Notes: generated by a model from the sequence alone, not told the origin. Positions 8,314-19,108 are shown, counted from the stretch's first letter. The stretch is 64,000 bases of DNA from Paludibacterium purpuratum (GCF_004363805.1 NZ_SNZP01000004.1:1-64000), one strand, 5' to 3'. Numbers and translations: made by a program.

Positions 8314-8520
8314 ATGGACAAAGAACTTGAATCGTTAGAAACCCGGGTGTCGGGACTGATCACGCGCATCGGCGAGATGGGTGGGCAAAACACCCGTCTG
8401 GCGGAAGCGTTGGCGCAGGCCCTGAAGGAAAATGCGGATCTGCATTTCCGCCTGGAGGAAACCCGCCAGCGCGTGGCCTCGCTGATAGAGCGCCTGCCCG
8501 GCGCCGAGGAGGACGCATGA
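8314..8520 (+). CDS. ZapB-like coiled-coil protein (TIGR02449-type)
   Basis: 68 aa, almost entirely a predicted coiled coil (MDKELESLETRVSGLITRIGEMGGQNTRLAEAL). Its length and its place directly before zapA match the small ZapB-like family found upstream of zapA in many proteobacteria. A role in Z-ring organisation is inferred from context. The stop overlaps the zapA start (ATGA). The start is uncertain: ATG 8302 and TTG 8296 are in frame, but the family normally starts at MDxEL. Confidence 0.75.
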   Translation: MDKELESLETRVSGLITRIGEMGGQNTRLAEALAQALKENADLHFRLEETRQRVASLIERLPGAEEDA

Positions 8521-8831
8521 GCGAAATCGTGCAAGTAGATGTGTCGCTCCTGGGGCGGCATTTCACCATCGGTACTTCGAGCGACGAGCGCGACACGTTG
8601 CTTGAGGCGGTGCATTTGTTGGAAGAGAAGATCGAAGCCATTCGCGGCCAGGGCAAGATTGTCGATGCCGACAAGATCGCCATCATGGCGGCGTTGAATA
8701 TCGCCCACGACTTGCTAAAAACAAAAGTGGGAGAAGGCTTGGAGATGGCGGCCTTTCAACGTAGAATACGCAATATGAGCGAGGCGGCCGAAGCGGCCTT
8801 GCAAGAAAGCCAGCAGTCGCTGTTCGAGTGA
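8517..8831 (+). CDS. zapA: Cell division protein ZapA
   Basis: 104 aa. The N-terminal domain VQVDVSLLGRHFTIGTSSDERDTLLEAVHLLEEKIEAIR has the ZapA head signature, and a C-terminal coiled coil (IAIMAALNIAHDLLKTKVGEGLEM) gives dimers and tetramers that bundle FtsZ filaments. It overlaps the upstream small gene by 4 bases and is followed by the 6S RNA gene and 5-FCL, a conserved beta/gammaproteobacterial order that supports the call. Confidence 0.93.
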   Translation: MSEIVQVDVSLLGRHFTIGTSSDERDTLLEAVHLLEEKIEAIRGQGKIVDADKIAIMAALNIAHDLLKTKVGEGLEMAAFQRRIRNMSEAAEAALQESQQSLFE

Positions 8832-8859
8832 TTGCCGCTTTCGACAGATTTACCGGTTA

Positions 8860-9036
8860 CCCCCTGCGGTGTTCGTGACGGCTCAAAAATTCCTTTGAAC
8901 CAATGCGTTCGCTTGGTTGCTGGCATTGAGTAGCACTGGCGCGCCGCGTCCTTTTAGGATGCGCCCGATGTGTGAGGCAGGCGACCCCCTGGAGACAGGG
9001 TTCAAGCGAATTTAGCCCGAACGGCACTCGCGGGGG
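8860..9036 (+). ncRNA. ssrS: 6S RNA
   Basis: The 237-base gap between zapA and the 5-FCL gene holds a 6S-like RNA of about 177 bases. Its ends pair: CCCCC at 8860-8864 followed by TGCGGTGTTCG, against CGAACGGCACTCGCGGGGG ending at 9036. Inside, GACCCCCTGGAGACAGGGTTCAAGCGAA resembles the conserved 3' arm, and the middle can form the long stem with an open central bubble that mimics an open promoter and traps sigma70 RNA polymerase. The gene position is that of ssrS in E. coli and betaproteobacteria. The ends are estimated. Confidence 0.88.
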
Positions 9037-9068
9037 CCTCCTTTCCGATCGTCCCACCCCTCTGGCGG

Positions 9069-9737
9069 ATGATGGTTTCCCCTGATATGACAATTCCGAT
9101 CCCGTCCCCGGCGCCCGATGACAAGCTTGCGCTACGCCGTGCTGTGCGCCGTGCGCGTTTGTCGCTCTCGCCCCGTGACCGGCGCTGCGCAGAAGAGAAA
9201 ATCGCGCGCATGGCCGCGCGTTTCGTGCGGCGCGGCAAGCGTATCGGCGGTTATCTGGCCGCCGGCTCCGAACTGGACATCGAATCGCTGATGAGCAGCG
9301 CGTTGCGTCGCGGTGCCGAGATCTACCTGCCGGTGATTCCCGAGCGTGGGCGTCGGTTATGGTTTTCCCGTCTGGGGCCGGAGGATCGCTGGTATCGCCA
9401 CCCACGCTACTCGATGATCGAATATGCCGGCCCGGTACTGCGCGTCGAGCGGCTGGATGTATTGTTCGTGCCGCTCTTGGCGGTGGATGCCGAAGGTTTT
9501 CGGCTTGGGCAGGGCGGCGGATTTTACGATACGTCGCTGCATGCCGCCGGTCGGCGGCGGCCACTGCTGGTTGGGGTCGCTTTCGATTGCCAGCGTGTGG
9601 CCCGGGTGCCGCGCGAGGCTTGGGATATTCGGCTCGACTGGCTGGTGACCGAGTCCGGGCTGTTCCGCTTCCCGACGCGCGTGCCGACAAACGTTTGCGT
9701 TGGCGACGATGCGTCGCGCACAATGCGATCAGATTAA
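9069..9737 (+). CDS. 5-formyltetrahydrofolate cyclo-ligase
   Basis: 222 aa. It converts 5-formyl-THF to 5,10-methenyl-THF with ATP. The conserved N-terminal KLALRRAVRRARLSLSP, the IGGYLAAGSELDIESL segment, and the C-terminal FVPLLAVDAEGFRLGQGGGFYDTSL (the GxGxGFYD-type substrate/ATP loop) are all present. It is co-transcribed with 6S RNA in many relatives. ATG 9069, 9072 and 9087 are all possible starts; the ribosome-binding evidence is weak. The C-terminal tail of about 25 residues is variable. Confidence 0.92.
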   Translation: MMVSPDMTIPIPSPAPDDKLALRRAVRRARLSLSPRDRRCAEEKIARMAARFVRRGKRIGGYLAAGSELDIESLMSSALRRGAEIYLPVIPERGRRLWFSRLGPEDRWYRHPRYSMIEYAGPVLRVERLDVLFVPLLAVDAEGFRLGQGGGFYDTSLHAAGRRRPLLVGVAFDCQRVARVPREAWDIRLDWLVTESGLFRFPTRVPTNVCVGDDASRTMRSD

Positions 9738-9766
9738 TTTTCCGACGATCCGGGAGCGTTGTCGCC

Positions 9767-10720
9767 ATGCTCTATCCTGCCATTTCCCCTTACGCCAGCG
9801 GCATGTTGTGCCTCGACGAGGCGCATCAGATGTACTGGGAAACGTGCGGTCGCCCAGATGGCTTTCCGGTGCTGTATTTACATGGCGGGCCGGGCGATGG
9901 TTGCGCGCCGATGTGCCGCCAGTTGTTCGACCCGGGGTTTTACCGCGCGGTGCTGTTCGATCAACGGGGCAGTGGCCGTTCGGTGCCGCGCGGTGCGCTC
10001 GACGCGAATCGCACCGATCTGCTGATACAGGATATCGAGCGCCTGCGCGAAATGCTGGGTATCGAGCGTTGGCTGGTGTTCGGCGGTTCATGGGGCAGTA
10101 CGCTGGCGCTGGCTTATGCCCAAGCCTATCCGGCCAGGGTCTGCGGTTTGATTTTGCGCGGCATTTTTCTTGGCCGGCCAAGTGATGTCGATTGGTTTTT
10201 GCACGGCATGGGGCGTTTCTTTCCCGATGCCTGGGCACGGTTTGTCGCACCGATTCCCCAGGACGAGCGCCACGATCTGCTGGCTGCGTATTACCGGCGT
10301 CTAACGTCGTCCGACCCGGCGGTTTATTTGCCGGCGTGCCAGGCCTGGGCCGCATGGGAAACCCATTGCGTGTCGCTGCAGCCGCGCGCCGAGGCCATCG
10401 AGCGCGCCGCCAGCGCCTACCTCGCATTACCGCTTGCTCGTATCGAGGCGCACTATTTCGTCAATCGGCTATTCCTGCAACCTGACCAATTATTGCGAGA
10501 CATCGGGCGTATCGCCCATCTGCCGGCCTGCATCGTTCAGGGGCGGTACGATGTGATTTGCCCGCCGGATGGCGCCTTTGCGCTGGCCGGTGCCTGGCCG
10601 AAGGCTGAGTTGTGTCTGGTGGAGGCTGCCGGGCATTCGATGTGGGAGCCCGCCATCTTGGCTGCGTTGATGGATCGGCTTGAGCGCTTCAAGCTGTTTC
10701 TGGCACACGGTTCGATCTGA
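9767..10720 (+). CDS. pip: Prolyl aminopeptidase (proline iminopeptidase)
   Basis: 317 aa, alpha/beta hydrolase of peptidase family S33. The oxyanion block HGGPG (39-43), DQRGSGRS (65-72) and the nucleophile elbow GGSWGSTLAL (Ser108) are exact family motifs. The C-terminal half contains QGRYDVICPPDGAFAL (Asp) and EAAGHSMWEP (His), completing the triad. It removes N-terminal proline from peptides in the cytoplasm. The start at 9767 has GGGAG ten bases upstream; the frame is open much further 5' but that part overlaps the 5-FCL gene. Confidence 0.94.
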   Translation: MLYPAISPYASGMLCLDEAHQMYWETCGRPDGFPVLYLHGGPGDGCAPMCRQLFDPGFYRAVLFDQRGSGRSVPRGALDANRTDLLIQDIERLREMLGIERWLVFGGSWGSTLALAYAQAYPARVCGLILRGIFLGRPSDVDWFLHGMGRFFPDAWARFVAPIPQDERHDLLAAYYRRLTSSDPAVYLPACQAWAAWETHCVSLQPRAEAIERAASAYLALPLARIEAHYFVNRLFLQPDQLLRDIGRIAHLPACIVQGRYDVICPPDGAFALAGAWPKAELCLVEAAGHSMWEPAILAALMDRLERFKLFLAHGSI

Positions 10721-10746
10721 ATCGGATGGGTTTTTTCGCGAATTGA

Positions 10747-13446
<2,700 letters not shown>

Positions 13447-13454
13447 ATCCATCT

Positions 13455-13479
13455 GAAGGTGGGCGCTTTGCCCACCTTC
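13455..13479 (+). other. Intergenic hairpin between leuS and lptE
   Basis: GAAGGTGGGC (13455-13464) and GCCCACCTTC (13470-13479) form a perfect 10-bp stem with a 5-base loop. No U-tract follows, so it may be a processing or mRNA-stability element rather than a terminator. Confidence 0.6.
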
Positions 13480-13498
13480 GCTTTGCAAAGGTTTACCC

Positions 13499-14071
13499 AT
13501 GACCCGATTGTTTACGTTGCTGTCCGCCTTGGCGTTCGCCGTGGTGCTGGCCGCTTGTGGTTTCCACCTGCGTGGCCTGGGCGATTCGACTCAGCGCACG
13601 TTCCCCTTTACGCGGCTGTATATCGATTCGACATTGCCGGTTGCGCAGCAGGTGACGACGGCCCTGAAGTCCTACCCGAACGTGACCGTGGTCGATTCGG
13701 TCAAAGGAGCGGATGGCGTGCTGCGCATTATCGATGAGAAGCGCGACAAGGACCTGTCGGCTATCGATCGGAGCGGCAAGGCCAATGAATACCGGCTGAA
13801 TTACCGTGTCACTGCGCAGTTGTGGATCAACGGCATGCAGGCGGGGCGCGATATCGTGCTGAACCAGTCCCGTACCATGACTTACAACGATGCAGCGGTG
13901 CTGGGCAAGGATCAGGAAGAGGCGCTGCTGTGGAGCGATATGGCGCGCAATGTGGCACAGTTGATGATCTATCGGCTATCGAATAACCAGATGCTGCGCG
14001 ACGCCGCTTCGGCCGCTGCCGGTGTGGCACCGCCTGACGCCAAGACCAACAATGCCGTCTCTCAGCCCTGA
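13499..14071 (+). CDS. lptE: LPS-assembly lipoprotein LptE
   Basis: 190 aa. The lipoprotein signal ends in a lipobox VLAAC (Cys at about 19) followed by GFHLRG, the exact N-terminal signature of LptE (RlpB). It plugs the LptD barrel and delivers LPS to the outer leaflet. AAAGG lies 8 bases before the ATG. Position between leuS and holA is the conserved proteobacterial arrangement. The 3' end overlaps holA by 20 bases. Confidence 0.94.
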   Translation: MTRLFTLLSALAFAVVLAACGFHLRGLGDSTQRTFPFTRLYIDSTLPVAQQVTTALKSYPNVTVVDSVKGADGVLRIIDEKRDKDLSAIDRSGKANEYRLNYRVTAQLWINGMQAGRDIVLNQSRTMTYNDAAVLGKDQEEALLWSDMARNVAQLMIYRLSNNQMLRDAASAAAGVAPPDAKTNNAVSQP

Positions 14072-15056
14072 GGCGCTGTCGGCCGCTCTGACGCGCGGCT
14101 TGGCGCCGCTGTACCTGATCCACGGCGAAGAAGCTCTGGTGGCGTTGGAGGCTGCCGATCAGATTCGCGATGCTGCTCGACGGCAGGGTTACCTGGAGCG
14201 CGAGGTGCTGGCGGTCGAGGCGGGTTTCGATTGGTCGTCGCTTCGGGACGCCATGAGCAGCGTTTCGCTGTTCGCTTCTCTCAAGGTTTTGGAGATCCGC
14301 ATTCCGAGCGGCAAGCCGGGCACCGAGGGTGCGGAGGCGCTGATCAACCTGGCGGATCGGCCACCCGAGGACACGATCACGCTGGTGCTGTTGCCCAAGA
14401 TGGATCGTCAGCAGCAGCAAAGCAAATGGTTCCAGGCGCTGGAAAAGTCGGCAGTGGTTCTGCAGGCGGGGTTGGTAGACCGGCAGAGCTTGCCTGGTTG
14501 GATTGGCCGCCGCCTGCAGGCGCAGGGGCAGACGTTGTCTGCGGAGGCGCTGGCTTTCTTCGTCGATCGTGTGGAAGGCAACCTGCTGGCGGCTCGTCAA
14601 GAAGTCGACAAGCTGGGGCTGCTTTATCCGCGGGGAGAACTGACGCTCGATATGTTGCGCGAAGCGGTCGCCAATGTTGCCCGCTTCGATGTGTTCCATC
14701 TGTCCGAGTCCTGGCTCGAAGGCGATGCGGCGCGGGCGCTGCGTATGCTGGAGGGGTTGGAAGCCGAGGGAGAGGCGCCGGTGCTGGTGTTGTGGTCGTT
14801 CAGCGAGGATGTGCGCATGTTGCTGCGGCTGCGTCAGGGGCTCAAGGATGGCCGCAATGCGCGCGATCTGTCGCGCGAGCTGCGGCTATGGGGCAATAAG
14901 CAGAAACTGGCTGAGCCGGCCCTGAGGCGTATCGGTGCGCGTCGGTTGATGCAGGCGCTTGAAACCTGTGCACAGGTCGACCGGCAGATCAAAGGGGTGG
15001 AGCAAGGAGAGCCCTGGCGTACACTCCGGGTGTTGGCTCACCAGCTCGCGCACTGA
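14052..15056 (+). CDS. holA: DNA polymerase III subunit delta
   Basis: 334 aa, clamp-loader delta subunit, which opens the beta clamp. Typical segments are LAPLYLIHGEEALVALEAADQIR near the N-terminus, FASLKVLEIRIPSGKPG, the helicase-like core with SKWFQALEKSAVVLQ, and the C-terminal ALETCAQVDRQIKGVEQGEPWRTLRVLA. The start MPSLSPEAL lies inside the end of lptE; an upstream in-frame start at 14022 is possible but not family-like. Confidence 0.93.
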   Translation: MPSLSPEALSAALTRGLAPLYLIHGEEALVALEAADQIRDAARRQGYLEREVLAVEAGFDWSSLRDAMSSVSLFASLKVLEIRIPSGKPGTEGAEALINLADRPPEDTITLVLLPKMDRQQQQSKWFQALEKSAVVLQAGLVDRQSLPGWIGRRLQAQGQTLSAEALAFFVDRVEGNLLAARQEVDKLGLLYPRGELTLDMLREAVANVARFDVFHLSESWLEGDAARALRMLEGLEAEGEAPVLVLWSFSEDVRMLLRLRQGLKDGRNARDLSRELRLWGNKQKLAEPALRRIGARRLMQALETCAQVDRQIKGVEQGEPWRTLRVLAHQLAH

Positions 15057-15106
15057 TCCGTACCCGTCGATCATTCCTACCTAGAAGTAGGGGAAAGTAC
15101 CATCCA

Positions 15107-15131
15107 AACCCGATGACATCGGGTTTTTTTT
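15107..15131 (+). terminator. Terminator after holA
   Basis: AACCCGA and TCGGGTT (within 15107-15125) form a hairpin followed immediately by a run of T's (15124-15131). It ends the leuS-lptE-holA transcript. Confidence 0.85.
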
Positions 15132-15168
15132 ATTTTTATTTACTTTAATGACGTTGTCCTAATTAAGC

Positions 15169-15197
15169 TTGCGATAAATTCAGACTCTCCCTAGACT
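15169..15197 (+). promoter_or_regulatory. Promoter of the 92-aa orphan gene
   Basis: TTGCGA (15169-15174), a 17-base spacer and TAGACT (15192-15197) form a plausible sigma70 promoter in an AT-rich patch (15120-15245) that contrasts with the GC-rich surroundings. A leader of about 75 bases, very rich in A and T, would follow. Confidence 0.5.
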
Positions 15198-15278
15198 GTG
15201 TAGCGTTTAATTTAAAAACATATAAGTAATATTTATATATTGTTGGACGCAGCATCTACCCAGATCAGGAGACTGACG

Positions 15279-15557
15279 ATGTCGACATTCGTTTGTGGCG
15301 AAAACCGGGTACGCAGCAAGGTGGTATTGATGGAGAGCATCCATCAAGTGCTGGATGTATTGCTGGATGCGGAGGAACCGCGCGTGGTGCATTGGGATGG
15401 TCGCATACTGCGCATGCATAAACTGACTTCGCGCAAGGCGCGGCAGATCTTCCATTCACCCCAGTCGTTTCCAGGGCTATTGGGCGTATACGATCATAAG
15501 GCGCATTACCGCGACCTGGCCGATCCGCTAGGCGAGATGCTGGGCATTCATCTCTAG
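15279..15557 (+). CDS. Hypothetical protein, 92 aa
   Basis: Not recognised. It has a clear ribosome-binding site (CAGGAG seven to eight bases before the ATG), its own promoter candidate and normal codon use, so it is probably real. The sequence is soluble and slightly basic, with EEPRVVHWDGRILRMHKLTSRKARQIFHSPQSF in the middle; no signal peptide, transmembrane helix, metal motif or repeat is visible. It contains one Cys (residue 6). It converges on the lytic transglycosylase gene with only 6 bases between the stops. The AT-rich 5' region hints at a horizontally regulated or silenced gene, but this is inference. Confidence 0.6.
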   Translation: MSTFVCGENRVRSKVVLMESIHQVLDVLLDAEEPRVVHWDGRILRMHKLTSRKARQIFHSPQSFPGLLGVYDHKAHYRDLADPLGEMLGIHL

Positions 15558-15563
15558 CGCATG

Positions 15564-16199
15564 TCACCAGCGCTCGGTGACCGAAAGTGCGTCATCGTTG
15601 AGAATCGTCACTTCGCGCACGGCGGCCGAGGCGAGGGCCGCTTGGCCCGATCGGGCTCGATACTGCCGAAGTACCTTGGCGACGTAACCGGCGGTCTCCG
15701 GATATGGGGGGATCCGGTTGCCGAAACGGGCCACCGCGCCTTCACCGGCGTTGTATGCGGCCAAGGTCAAAGGAAGATCGCCATCAAAGCGTCGATACAG
15801 CCACGAGAGGTAACGGCTGCCCGCCTGCAGATTGTCCGCGGGATCGTAGAGCGCGGTAGCGCCGAAACGTCGCCCGGTCTCGGGCATGAGTTGCATCAGC
15901 CCGACGGCGCCTTTCGCGGAACGTGCGTGCGCATCATAGCCAGACTCAACCTGGATCAGCGCATGCAGTAGATGAGGATCTATGCCGAAGCGGTACGCCG
16001 TCTTACCGATCAGCTCATCCAGTGTCGGCGGCGGATCGGCTGCGTGGACTGGCACGAGCGGCCGATAGGCCGGGCTCTGCGGCTGATTCGACAAGTGCAA
16101 CACGCCATTGGCATCGGTATAACCCAGCAATGTGTCGCCAAGCGCAGCGGAAGGCGCAATCGGCAGGAGCACAACGACGAGTAACAGCGGTAGACGCAT
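15564..16199 (-). CDS. Soluble lytic murein transglycosylase (DUF4124 + SLT)
   Basis: 211 aa. A signal peptide (about 1-21) is followed by a short DUF4124-like segment (LLGYTDANGVLHLSNQPQ, 24-41), then an SLT domain with the catalytic Glu85 in IQVESGYDAHARSAKGAVGLMQLMP and the family blocks DPADNLQAGSRYLSWLYRRFDGDLPLTLAAYNAGEGAV. It cleaves the MurNAc-GlcNAc bond to form 1,6-anhydromuropeptides in the periplasm. It is the last gene of the minus-strand string after rlmH (80-base gap, so it may have its own promoter). Confidence 0.9.
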   Translation of the reverse strand: MRLPLLLVVVLLPIAPSAALGDTLLGYTDANGVLHLSNQPQSPAYRPLVPVHAADPPPTLDELIGKTAYRFGIDPHLLHALIQVESGYDAHARSAKGAVGLMQLMPETGRRFGATALYDPADNLQAGSRYLSWLYRRFDGDLPLTLAAYNAGEGAVARFGNRIPPYPETAGYVAKVLRQYRARSGQAALASAAVREVTILNDDALSVTERW

Positions 16200-16279
16200 G
16201 GACGGATTCCAGTCGAAGAATACGGCATGCTAATCATCGCCTGGATGGAAGGCCAGCGCAGCCGGCCATATGGGCAGGA

Positions 16280-16750
16280 CTACTCGCGGTGGTAAGGGTG
16301 GTTGTTGAGAATGCTGACGGCTCGGTATAGCTGTTCGACCAGCAAGACCCGCACCATGCCGTGCGGCATGGTCATGGCCGACAATTGCAACAGGGTGTCG
16401 GCCTTTTGCTTGAGTTCGGCCGCTAACCCATCTGCCCCACCAATGACGAAGCAGAGGTCGCAGCCATCTTGCAACCAGTGTTGCATCTGCTGGGCGAGCT
16501 GTACCGTGGTCCAGTTCTTGCCGCGCTCATCCAGCACGATCAGCGTCGCCCGCGGTGGAATGGCTGCCAGCAGGCGGGCGTGCTCCGCGGCAATACCTTT
16601 TTCCGCCGTGACGCCGCCACCGCGTTTTTCCGGTTTGATTTCTTTCAGTTCCAGGCTGATGTCGCGTCCGAAACGCTTGGCGTAGTCGGAGAAGGCGTCA
16701 TCGACCCACCGCGGCATTTTAGTGCCGACGGCCAGAATGGTGATCCGCAT
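16280..16750 (-). CDS. rlmH: 23S rRNA (pseudouridine(1915)-N3)-methyltransferase
   Basis: 156 aa, the standard RlmH length. It starts MRITILAVGTKMPRWVDDAF, contains the SPOUT-fold SAM-binding loop FVIGGADGL, and ends LLVEQLYRAVSILNNHPYHRE, the diagnostic C-terminus. It methylates pseudouridine 1915 in helix 69 of 23S rRNA on the 70S ribosome. It follows rsfS by 27 bases, the conserved pair. Confidence 0.97.
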   Translation of the reverse strand: MRITILAVGTKMPRWVDDAFSDYAKRFGRDISLELKEIKPEKRGGGVTAEKGIAAEHARLLAAIPPRATLIVLDERGKNWTTVQLAQQMQHWLQDGCDLCFVIGGADGLAAELKQKADTLLQLSAMTMPHGMVRVLLVEQLYRAVSILNNHPYHRE

Positions 16751-16777
16751 GCAGTTCCCGTTAGCGGGCAAGTGCCG

Positions 16778-17146
16778 TTAGAGCACTTTCCAGGGCTTTG
16801 CGCCGGCCGGAACGAACGAAGGCTTCTCTCCACCCCACAGGGCTTCGATATCGTAATAATCGCGCACGGCGGGCAGCATGACGTGGACGACGACATCACC
16901 GGCATCTACCAATACCCATTCGCCGAACTCCTCGCCTTCGCTGCCGATGATCTCGACGCCGGCTTCCTTGAGCTTGACACTGACATTGTTGGCCAAAGCC
17001 TTGACTTGTCGGTTCGAGTCGCCGGTACAAACGATCAGGTGCTGGAACAGCGAGGTCAGATCGCGTGTGTCCAATTCGATGATGTCTTTGCCCTTGACGT
17101 CTTCGAGGGCATCGACCGCCACTTTCACGATTTCCGAGATTTCCAT
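16778..17146 (-). CDS. rsfS: Ribosomal silencing factor RsfS
   Basis: 122 aa, DUF143/Iojap family. The core KGKDIIELDTRDLTSLFQHLIVCTGDSNRQVKALAN, EGEEFGEWVLVDAGDVVVHVMLPAVRDYYDIEALWG is complete. It binds L14 (uL14) and blocks subunit joining in poor nutrient conditions. The start at 17146 has GGAAGGGA upstream. It lies 49 bases after nadD in the usual nadD-rsfS-rlmH order. Confidence 0.96.
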   Translation of the reverse strand: MEISEIVKVAVDALEDVKGKDIIELDTRDLTSLFQHLIVCTGDSNRQVKALANNVSVKLKEAGVEIIGSEGEEFGEWVLVDAGDVVVHVMLPAVRDYYDIEALWGGEKPSFVPAGAKPWKVL

Positions 17147-17195
17147 GAGTCCCTTCCAGAGAAACTGGATGCATCGTCCTGCGATGCATCTATCG

Positions 17196-17870
17196 TTATG
17201 AGTTACATCCCGTGCCCTGACTGGGTGTGTGCAGGTAGAGCCCGTGATTTTGAATATAGGAGGCGATGGGCGGTGGTACCAGATGCGAGATCGGCTGGCG
17301 ACTTCCCACCGCGTCGCGTACGGCGCTGGCCGACAAGTCCAGCGGCGGCAGCGTAAGGCGCAGAATTGTACCAGAGGCGACATCGTTTTGGGCCCGTGGT
17401 TTTAATCTGGTGCGCCATTCGGTCTCGACGGCGGGCGGCAATGGCAACGTATCGCTGCCGGGGCGCACCGCCACGGCCAGGTGCGCAAGCGAAAACAACT
17501 GCCGCCAATGGTGCCAATGATCGAGCTGCAGCAGCGAATCGCCACCGATAAGAAACCAGAGCGGTACCGTCGGGCCGATTTCAGCGCGAATTTCGGCCAG
17601 GGTATCGACAGTGAAGGTGGCGCCTCGACGGTGTAACTCACGATCGTCCACTGTCATGCCGGGCACATCGGCGACACCGAGCCGAACCATGGCAAGCCGA
17701 TCTTCGGGACTGGCCACCGCGCCGCCGCGATGATACGGAGCGCCCGCAGGTACCAGTCGAAGCTCGGTTAGACAGGCTTCGGACTGATAAGCCTGCGCCA
17801 TGCGCAAGTGTGCCATGTGAAATGGGTCGAACGTGCCGCCAAAAATACCGACAACACGGTGGAACGGCAT
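17196..17870 (-). CDS. nadD: Nicotinate-nucleotide adenylyltransferase
   Basis: 224 aa. The N-terminal nucleotidyltransferase motif VGIFGGTFDPFHMAHLRMA carries the H18xxH21 pair. DSLLQLDHWHHWRQLFSLAHLAVAVRPG in the middle is typical of NadD, and LDLSASAVRDAVG corresponds to the ISSTxIR motif near the C-terminus. It makes deamido-NAD from NaMN. The start lies 2 bases after the carbonic anhydrase stop, so both are probably on one message with rsfS and rlmH. Confidence 0.95.
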   Translation of the reverse strand: MPFHRVVGIFGGTFDPFHMAHLRMAQAYQSEACLTELRLVPAGAPYHRGGAVASPEDRLAMVRLGVADVPGMTVDDRELHRRGATFTVDTLAEIRAEIGPTVPLWFLIGGDSLLQLDHWHHWRQLFSLAHLAVAVRPGSDTLPLPPAVETEWRTRLKPRAQNDVASGTILRLTLPPLDLSASAVRDAVGSRQPISHLVPPPIASYIQNHGLYLHTPSQGTGCNS

Positions 17871-17872
17871 GG

Positions 17873-18448
17873 TCAGGACTCCGCTCCGGCTCTGCCGTCC
17901 ACGACCAGCTTGAGTTCGCCGGTACCGGGATGAATGACCAACCCATGTACCGGGATATCGCGCGGTACCAGCGGATGTTGGCGGATGACGCCTACGGTGT
18001 GGCGAACGCTGTCCTCGACGTTGTTGAAGCCGAGCAGCCAGTTATCCAGATCGATACCCGCGGCACGCAAGGTGTCGATGGTTTGGGGGCTGACGCCGCG
18101 AGCCTGCGCCGATTCGATAACCTGGGCAGGGTTGATGGCGTTCATGCCGCAATCCATATGCGCAACGACGCAGACTTCGTCGACGCGCAATTGGTAGATG
18201 GCGACCACGATGCTGCGCATCACCGATCCCCAAGGGTGGGTGACCAGCGCTCCGGCATTCTTGATCAGCTTGGCATCGCCGTTTTTCAGCCCCATGGCTT
18301 TAGGCAGGAGCTCGACCAGCCTGGCATCCATGCAGGCGAGAACCAGCAGGTTCTTGTCGGGGAATTTATCCGTTTTGAACTGTTCGTATTCGTGATTGTC
18401 TACGAATGTCCGATTGTGTTCGAGCATGGCGCCCAGCACGCTCATCAT
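17873..18448 (-). CDS. Beta-class carbonic anhydrase
   Basis: 191 aa. It interconverts CO2 and bicarbonate. The zinc ligands are visible as C39-x-D41-x-R43 (ACMDAR) and H97-xx-C100 (AHMDCGMNAI). The sequence pattern (EQFKTDKFPDKNLLVLACMDARLVELLPKAMGLKNGDAKLIKNAGA) matches the small YtiB-like subgroup rather than the E. coli Can type. Start 18448 is chosen because AAGGAG lies just upstream, with a double ATG. An open extension to 18568 has no family support. It heads the nadD-rsfS-rlmH string. Confidence 0.9.
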   Translation of the reverse strand: MMSVLGAMLEHNRTFVDNHEYEQFKTDKFPDKNLLVLACMDARLVELLPKAMGLKNGDAKLIKNAGALVTHPWGSVMRSIVVAIYQLRVDEVCVVAHMDCGMNAINPAQVIESAQARGVSPQTIDTLRAAGIDLDNWLLGFNNVEDSVRHTVGVIRQHPLVPRDIPVHGLVIHPGTGELKLVVDGRAGAES

Positions 18449-18760
18449 CTGTCTCCTTACAGGCCGCTGCATCGGTAGCTGTCCATTAGGACAGGTGTCG
18501 AAGTGGCGGGTTTCGATTACGCAGATAGTAACGCGAGAATTGGCACAAGGCCACGCATCAATTTTCAAGGCATGTGGCGAGGGAAGCCACTAGGCCGTTT
18601 GGCCAGTGGCGAACCACAGGGGTGAACTCATTCACTAGGATGGTGTCATTGTATTGAACCGGTAAATGATTGCACAAGCGTTTTTCTCCGGTTTGCTCAC
18701 CCTGGCAGTTAAACCAATAACACACCCTCATACCACGCACTGGCGCGAAGGAAATATGTC
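18449..18760. promoter_or_regulatory. Divergent intergenic region, carbonic anhydrase / ArsR regulator
   Basis: 312 bases between two divergent starts. It contains an imperfect inverted repeat at 18586-18610 (GCCACT-A-GGCC, GTTT loop, GGCC-AGTGGC; one bulged base) that could be a strong hairpin or a protein-binding site. An AT-richer segment at 18640-18700 may carry promoters. No coding sequence and no confident -35/-10 pair was found. Confidence 0.4.
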
Positions 18761-19108
18761 ATGGATTTGTCTGAACTAAAGAAAAATGCTGCCAAGGCGG
18801 CGTCTCTACTGAAGAGCCTGGCGAATGAAGATCGCTTGTTGCTGTTGTGCCAACTGGTTTCGGGTGAAAAGGCCGTTTCTGAGTTGGAACGGCTGACCGG
18901 TATCAGGCAGCCGACCCTTTCGCAGCAGTTGGGCGTACTGCGAAACGAGGGGCTGGTGGCTACGCGCCGTGATGGCAAATGGATTTTCTACAGTGTGGCG
19001 AGTCGGGAAGCGATGTCCATGCTGTCGACACTGCAATCGCTGTATGGCAACGAAAGTCTTCGTCGCCACGAGACGGCGGAGCGGAAGGAATTGGCCAGGA
19101 CGATGTAA
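18761..19108 (+). CDS. ArsR-family winged-helix transcriptional regulator
   Basis: 115 aa. The wHTH core SELERLTGIRQPTLSQQLGVLRNEGLVATRRDGKWIFYSV (about 40-78) is clear. No ELCVC metal site of ArsR/SmtB is present. A single cysteine (Cys30, in LLLLCQLVSGE) sits where the SqrR/BigR persulfide sensors have their first redox Cys, but the second one in the last helix is missing (LQSLYGNESLRRHE), so a BigR-like sulfide-sensor role is doubtful. AAGGA lies 8 bases before the ATG. The target is not evident; the divergent carbonic anhydrase or the downstream protease are candidates. Confidence 0.88.
   Translation: MDLSELKKNAAKAASLLKSLANEDRLLLLCQLVSGEKAVSELERLTGIRQPTLSQQLGVLRNEGLVATRRDGKWIFYSVASREAMSMLSTLQSLYGNESLRRHETAERKELARTM

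Noticed and set aside
8857-9768. 303-codon minus frame over 6S RNA and the cyclo-ligase gene
   Set aside because: Arg/Pro/Ala-rich shadow that would overlap a conserved RNA gene and a clear enzyme gene.
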